This document shows positions 7,920-10,996 of a stretch of 10,996 nucleotides of DNA, one piece after another. Under the pieces are notes generated by a model. It was not told where the DNA came from and ran no database searches. It was given only the letters and a program-made list of their open reading frames with translations. Every line of letters starts with the position of its first letter. Within the stretch, counting starts at the first letter, position 1. The stretch lies in contig UQQZ01000081.1 of assembly GCA_900543305.1 (NCBI GenBank), forward strand, positions 1-10,996, read 5' to 3'. The translations under genes were made by a program, and so were the position numbers. This DNA is from an uncultured Oscillospiraceae bacterium (lineage in GTDB: Bacteria; Bacillota; Clostridia; Oscillospirales; Acutalibacteraceae).

Positions 7920-10165
7920 AACTGTCCTTTGACAATTGGGTGATCTCCAAAGATACCGCCTTGCTGGGGTATCAGTACGACAACGAGTCCCAGGAGCTTT
8001 GGGTCACCGGAGATCTGCCCCAAGGATGGACCTGGGACGCCCTGATCCAGGACGGCTCCCACTACGACGTCTGGCCCCTGACCCTGGCAGATCGTGGGGC
8101 GTATATCACCCTAAATGACGAAAATCTGGCGGTGCCCGGCTCTTTTTATATCCAGATCCGGGGCACAAAAGGGGAGCAGGTCCAGCACACCAACATCGTG
8201 TCCGTGTACATTTCCCGGTCCCTGGTGGGTCCCGGCACCTGGCCCACTTTGCCCACAGAGTTTTCCCAGGCGGAGAAAGCCATCAAGGAGCTGAACGCCC
8301 ATCCGCCCATTCCCGGCGAAAACGGCTTCTGGCTGCTGTGGAACCTGGAAACCTCCTCCTATGGGGAAAGCCAGCTCCCGGTGCCAGTGAGTCCTGTCGG
8401 GCCCGCCTATGTGCTGGTAATGGGAGAAGTCACCACCTTAGCCCCGGAAGAGGCCGCCACGGCGGAATTGACTGGGGAGTCTCCCCACCAGGTACTCCAT
8501 CTGGGGCTTCCCCAGGGGAAAACCGGTGAACCTGGCCCCACCGGCCCCACTCCACAGCTGACAGTGGGGAAGGTCACTACCTTGGATCCGGAAGAGCCTG
8601 CCACAGCGGAGCTGTCGGGAACCCCGGAGAAACCCGTGCTGAACTTGGGCATCCCGCAGGGCAAAACCGGGCAACCCGGTCCCACTGGTGACCCGGGCCC
8701 GGCCAACATCCTGCAGGTGGGGCAGGTCACCACCCTGGCCCCGGACCAGCCTGCCACGGCGGAGATCACCGGAGCGTCTCCCACCCAAACCCTGAACTTG
8801 GGCTTGCCCCAGGGCAAAACCGGCTCCACGGGTGCTGCCCCGGAACTGACCATGGGGGAGGTCACTACCCTGGATCCGGGAGAGCCCGCCACGGCAGAGC
8901 TTTCCGGCGCCCCGGAAGCTCCGGTGCTGAGCCTGGGCATCCCTCAGGGCCAGCCTGGCAAAGATGGCGTGCAGCTGGAGGATGACGCCGTAACCTCCAC
9001 CGCCGCCTGGAGCTCCCGGAAAATCGTGGACGCCCTCTGCCCGGCCTTTACCGCAGAAGGCAACCCTGTCACCTGCCAGCCGGTGGAGGGCTATCCCCTG
9101 GATGTGAAGGTAAACTTTGGACCTATCCAGGCCGGAGAAGGGGATCCAAGCCCCGAGAATGTACGGCCTATCAGCGGACGGGATAGCTTGACTTTGACGA
9201 GGTGTGGGAAAAATTTGCTTGATGTTGAAATTCTTAAAAATGAAAATGCGTGGAACCAAACTAAGTCATATTGGTCTTATGAGCTTAAAATTCCAGATAA
9301 CGCTCAGTATACATTATCTGTACAAAAAAATAATATGTATAAGGATTATAAATCCGAATATAATGGAAACTTTGCGTTTTATGTTGGAAATGTTCCAGGA
9401 ACAGCATCCCCAAATACCAAATTCGGAAATTCAGGAAGTGATAAATCCACAATTTTAAAAAGTTATACATTTACTAAAACTATAGAACCTATATATTTTA
9501 ATCTATATGTGTTACCAGCTTTTGCAGAAGAATTTTCGAGCATAGTATTTGACGAATTATTACCGGGAATTCAACTAGAACTCAGTTCCACCCCTACTTC
9601 CTACGAACCCTACCAAGGAGACACCTATGACATCACGCTTCCGGAAACGGTGTATGGTGGGACAGTGGATGTGGTGACTGATAAAGGAGAAAAGATATGG
9701 GAAGGAATCGTGCTTACCGGCCAAGAGGATTGGATGCTTTATGCTGACCAATTTATTATAACCTCTGCTGTTTCTAGCTCGGTTGTGACATATGTTGGGA
9801 TATGCTCTCATTACAGCTATGGCTATAGTCCAAGCAAAGTATGGATAAATCAAAATAGAGCGCTGTTTTTTGGGGCAGATATTACTGCTAGTTTTGATAA
9901 AAATTTAGAAACCTTCAAATCCTACCTCGCCGCCAAATACGCTGCCGGTACCCCCGTAACCATCGCTTACCAGCTGGCCACGCCCGAGGCCTTTGAGGGC
10001 ACCCCACAGCCTATCCCGGCCCTGCCCGGCACAAACACCCTTTATACGGACGGGGACAGGGTGACGATCGCGGGAAAACAGGATCTTACTTACACCCTCC
10101 GGCAGATCCAGGAGCAGCTGGCGGCAGAGTCCGGCGTGACGGAAGCCCTGACCGGAACGGACTGA
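7916..10165 (+). CDS. Tail fibre / receptor-binding protein 2, with four shaft repeats and a variable tip
   Basis: A 749-residue modular fibre. Residues 1 to about 135 are a beta-rich baseplate-anchoring domain with GDLPQGWTWDALIQ, YDVWPLTL, SFYIQIRGTKGEQVQHTN and WPTLPTEFSQAEKAI; the following NAHPPIPGENGFWLLWN is a linker common in Clostridia phage fibres. Four shaft repeats fill about 166-352. A helical neck (AAWSSRKIVDALCPAF) leads to the tip. Its frame consists of CGKNLL (430-435), YEPYQGD (563-569), TLPETVYGGTVD, and the end around KSYLAAKYAAGTPVTIAYQL and IPALPGTNTLYTDGDRV. Between these lie two AT-rich cassettes, which presumably contact the receptor. GAGGAGG at 7902-7908 lies 7 bases before the ATG, which overlaps the previous stop. 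The gene remains open through the AT-rich parts, so it looks intact. The receptor is unknown. Confidence 0.88.
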   Translation: MKLSFDNWVISKDTALLGYQYDNESQELWVTGDLPQGWTWDALIQDGSHYDVWPLTLADRGAYITLNDENLAVPGSFYIQIRGTKGEQVQHTNIVSVYISRSLVGPGTWPTLPTEFSQAEKAIKELNAHPPIPGENGFWLLWNLETSSYGESQLPVPVSPVGPAYVLVMGEVTTLAPEEAATAELTGESPHQVLHLGLPQGKTGEPGPTGPTPQLTVGKVTTLDPEEPATAELSGTPEKPVLNLGIPQGKTGQPGPTGDPGPANILQVGQVTTLAPDQPATAEITGASPTQTLNLGLPQGKTGSTGAAPELTMGEVTTLDPGEPATAELSGAPEAPVLSLGIPQGQPGKDGVQLEDDAVTSTAAWSSRKIVDALCPAFTAEGNPVTCQPVEGYPLDVKVNFGPIQAGEGDPSPENVRPISGRDSLTLTRCGKNLLDVEILKNENAWNQTKSYWSYELKIPDNAQYTLSVQKNNMYKDYKSEYNGNFAFYVGNVPGTASPNTKFGNSGSDKSTILKSYTFTKTIEPIYFNLYVLPAFAEEFSSIVFDELLPGIQLELSSTPTSYEPYQGDTYDITLPETVYGGTVDVVTDKGEKIWEGIVLTGQEDWMLYADQFIITSAVSSSVVTYVGICSHYSYGYSPSKVWINQNRALFFGADITASFDKNLETFKSYLAAKYAAGTPVTIAYQLATPEAFEGTPQPIPALPGTNTLYTDGDRVTIAGKQDLTYTLRQIQEQLAAESGVTEALTGTD
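8411..8965 (+). repeat. Four tandem fibre-shaft repeats (second fibre)
   Basis: Four units of the pattern VGxVTTLxPxxPATAELSG, then PxxxLxLGxPQGKTG, then a short Gly/Pro stretch. Units begin near residues 166, 215, 266 and 311, with spacings of 48, 51 and 45. The spacing differs because the collagen-like linkers differ in length (GEPGPTGPT, GQPGPTGDPGP, GSTGA). The units match the pair in the first fibre gene. DNA similarity is high enough to allow recombination between copies. Confidence 0.87.
9221..9585 (+). other. AT-rich cassette 1 in the tip of the second fibre
   Basis: GC content falls abruptly just after the CGKNLL frame motif. Bases 9241-9540 contain 90 G/C in 300 (30%), against 44 in 60 for the shaft sequence at 8701-8760. 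It encodes about residues 436-556, rich in Asn, Lys, Tyr and Phe and probably beta-structured. The frame stays open throughout. Composition returns toward the gene's norm at the STPTSYEPYQGD frame segment. This is the likely receptor-contacting region, acquired by exchange. Confidence 0.75.
9715..9915 (+). other. AT-rich cassette 2 in the tip of the second fibre
   Basis: A second fall in GC: bases 9721-9900 hold 69 G/C in 180 (38%). It encodes about residues 600-667, with many Ser, Tyr and Val. It is separated from the first cassette by the conserved frame segment encoding YEPYQGD and TLPETVYGGTVD, and is followed by the GC-rich frame from KSYLAAKYAAGTPV onward. Confidence 0.65.
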
Positions 10166-10177
10166 GGAGGGGATTTT

Positions 10178-10615
10178 TTGGAGCTCAACTACTTACTTCA
10201 GGGAGGCTTTGGGCTGGCGGCTCTGCTGACCTTGATCCAGATTTCCCCCATCAAGCTGGACCCCTGGACCGCCCTTGCACGGGCCATCGGCAGGGCGCTC
10301 AACGGGGACGTGCTCAGGGAGCTGGGGGAGACCAAAACAAAGCTGGAGGCCCACATCCAGGCGGATGACCGGCGGGCCGCAGACCAGCACCGGGCCAGGA
10401 TCCTGGCGTTCAACACGGAGCTGCTCCGGGGCCAGCGCCACACCCGGGAGGACTTTATCGACATCCTGGCGGAGATAGACGCCTACGAAAGCTACTGCAA
10501 ATCCCACCCGGAGTACAAAAATTCGAGGTGTGTCCACGCAGTGGCCAACATCGGGAGGGTGTACGATGAACTGCTGAAAACGGGGGATTTCCTGGCGGAA
10601 GGGAGGCCCATGTGA
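10178..10615 (+). CDS. Conserved phage membrane-anchored protein of unknown function, next to the holin
   Basis: A 145-residue protein. Residues about 5-22 (YLLQGGFGLAALLTLIQIS) form one membrane-spanning helix. PIKLDPWTALARAIGRALN follows, then a charged helical, coiled-coil-like region (about 48-85), and a C-terminal part with HTREDFIDILAEIDAYESY, HPEYKNSR and DELLKTGDFL. It resembles a protein seen often just before the holin in Clostridia phages, as recalled; no function is established to my knowledge. The single N-terminal anchor plus coiled coil recalls XhlA-like lysis proteins in architecture, but not clearly in sequence. The start is TTG at 10178, with GAGGAGGGG ending 5 bases upstream and overlapping the previous stop region. 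Position suggests a role in lysis or in attaching the tail to the membrane. Confidence 0.8.
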   Translation: MELNYLLQGGFGLAALLTLIQISPIKLDPWTALARAIGRALNGDVLRELGETKTKLEAHIQADDRRAADQHRARILAFNTELLRGQRHTREDFIDILAEIDAYESYCKSHPEYKNSRCVHAVANIGRVYDELLKTGDFLAEGRPM

Positions 10616-10689
10616 ATGTGGTAGGCGGAGGGATCTTTTACATCCTTCTGAAAATAGGACTTTGGTTGGAAGAAAGGAAGGAAAACGTG

Positions 10690-10996
10690 ATGAAAATCAA
10701 CTGGATGGCAAGAATCAAAAACAAAGCGTTCTGGCTGTCGGCCATTCCGGCGGTGCTGCTGCTTGTCCAGGCGCCTCCGCTGCTGTTGGCGCTCTATCTG
10801 CTCGTGCTGATGGAGGGCTCGTACGTGGCATTCACGTTCGCGGCGCTGCTGCTGTATTCGTGGCTGTACCGACGGCTGCCGAAGCGCCGCGATTACGACT
10901 ACATCGTGGTGCACGGCGCAGGGCTTTCGGGGACGAAGCCGACGCCGCTTCTGGCCGGTCGCCTCGACAAAGGCGTGGAGCTGTGGGAGGCCGACG
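10690..10996 (+). CDS. Holin N-terminus joined in frame to a YdcF/DUF218-like membrane protein (3' partial; suspected chimera)
   Basis: An open frame of 102 residues that runs off the window. Residues 1-27 (MKINWMARIKNKAFW, then LSAIPAVLLLVQ) match the start of small Clostridia/Bacilli phage holins, which permeabilise the membrane for the endolysin. The expected continuation (a Gly/Asp-rich turn, a second helix and a short polar tail, about 70-140 residues in all) is missing. Instead there are two hydrophobic helices (about 30-41 and 46-60), a basic stretch RRLPKRR, and YDYIVVHGAGLSG then KPTPLLAGRLDKGVELW (69-99). This is the nucleotide-like binding start of the YdcF/SanA (DUF218) family of bacterial envelope proteins. 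GC rises from 51/120 (10621-10740) to 118/180 (10801-10980). In the second part all three Ser codons are TCG and all three Thr codons ACG, unlike the tail genes. AAGGAAGG lies 7-8 bases before the ATG. Confidence 0.7.
   Translation, partial: MKINWMARIKNKAFWLSAIPAVLLLVQAPPLLLALYLLVLMEGSYVAFTFAALLLYSWLYRRLPKRRDYDYIVVHGAGLSGTKPTPLLAGRLDKGVELWEAD
10750..10785 (+). other. Probable junction between phage DNA and unrelated bacterial DNA
   Basis: Somewhere between the holin-like LLLVQ and the following PPLLLALYLLVL the sequence changes family, base composition and codon choice. The region is rich in CTG repeats (GTGCTGCTGCTT and CCGCTGCTGTTG), which could serve as microhomology for an assembly join or a real recombination. 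The exact base cannot be fixed from this sequence alone. Confidence 0.55.

Noticed and set aside
8411..8965. Regular spaced repeats that could be taken for a CRISPR array
   Set aside because: The repeats are coding, in frame, of uneven length, and lack constant short repeats with unique spacers.
9204..9458. Separate small genes inside the AT-rich part of the fibre (both strands)
   Set aside because: The fibre frame continues unbroken through it with recognisable frame motifs on both sides; the alternative frames lack ribosome binding sites and family features.
9203..9915. A diversity-generating retroelement target in the fibre tip
   Set aside because: No reverse transcriptase or template repeat is present. 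The variable part is not a C-type lectin-like C-terminus, and the pattern is bulk AT-richness rather than scattered adenine-site changes. A template elsewhere in the genome cannot be excluded.

Overview
The window is the tail module of a siphovirus or prophage, with every gene on the + strand and packed head to tail. The protein families suggest a host in the Clostridia, probably a gut Oscillospiraceae/Ruminococcaceae-type bacterium. This rests on the tape-measure N-terminus (MAYDIGPKIGIEGEKEF), the fibre shaft repeats, the CGKNLL / YEPYQGD receptor-binding frame, the short membrane protein before the holin, and a base composition of about 60% GC. The host assignment is an inference from family resemblance recalled from memory; no search was run.

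Layout: 1-201 is the end of a small gene, possibly a tail assembly chaperone. It is followed by a 55-base spacer with a short perfect hairpin. Then come the tape measure protein (257-3982), the distal tail protein Dit (3966-4751), a short baseplate hub of the prophage endopeptidase tail family (4748-5848), a first tail fibre (5861-7444), a small protein with two carbohydrate-binding-like modules (7473-7919), a second and larger tail fibre (7916-10165), a small conserved membrane-anchored protein of unknown function (10178-10615), and the start of a holin (from 10690). Genes overlap by a few bases or are separated by under 80 bases. Nearly all have a strong Shine-Dalgarno sequence, as expected of one late transcript. 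No promoter or terminator is visible. There is no gene-free stretch over 300 bases.

How the genes work together: the chaperone and tape measure set tail length. Dit and the hub close the tail and form the baseplate. The two fibres and the small binding protein build the host-recognition apparatus. The last two genes begin the lysis cassette. Both fibres share an N-terminal baseplate-anchoring region and a shaft built from the same 45-51 residue repeat (two copies in the first, four in the second), but have unrelated tips.

Two places break the pattern. The tip of the second fibre contains two AT-rich cassettes (about 30% and 38% GC) inside a gene that is otherwise far richer in GC, with a conserved frame segment between them; this looks like swapping of receptor-binding cassettes. 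At the right end the holin reading frame runs, still in frame, into what looks like the N-terminus of a YdcF/DUF218 family membrane protein with higher GC and different codon choice. That junction is either an assembly chimera or a novel gene fusion, and an artefact is the likelier explanation.
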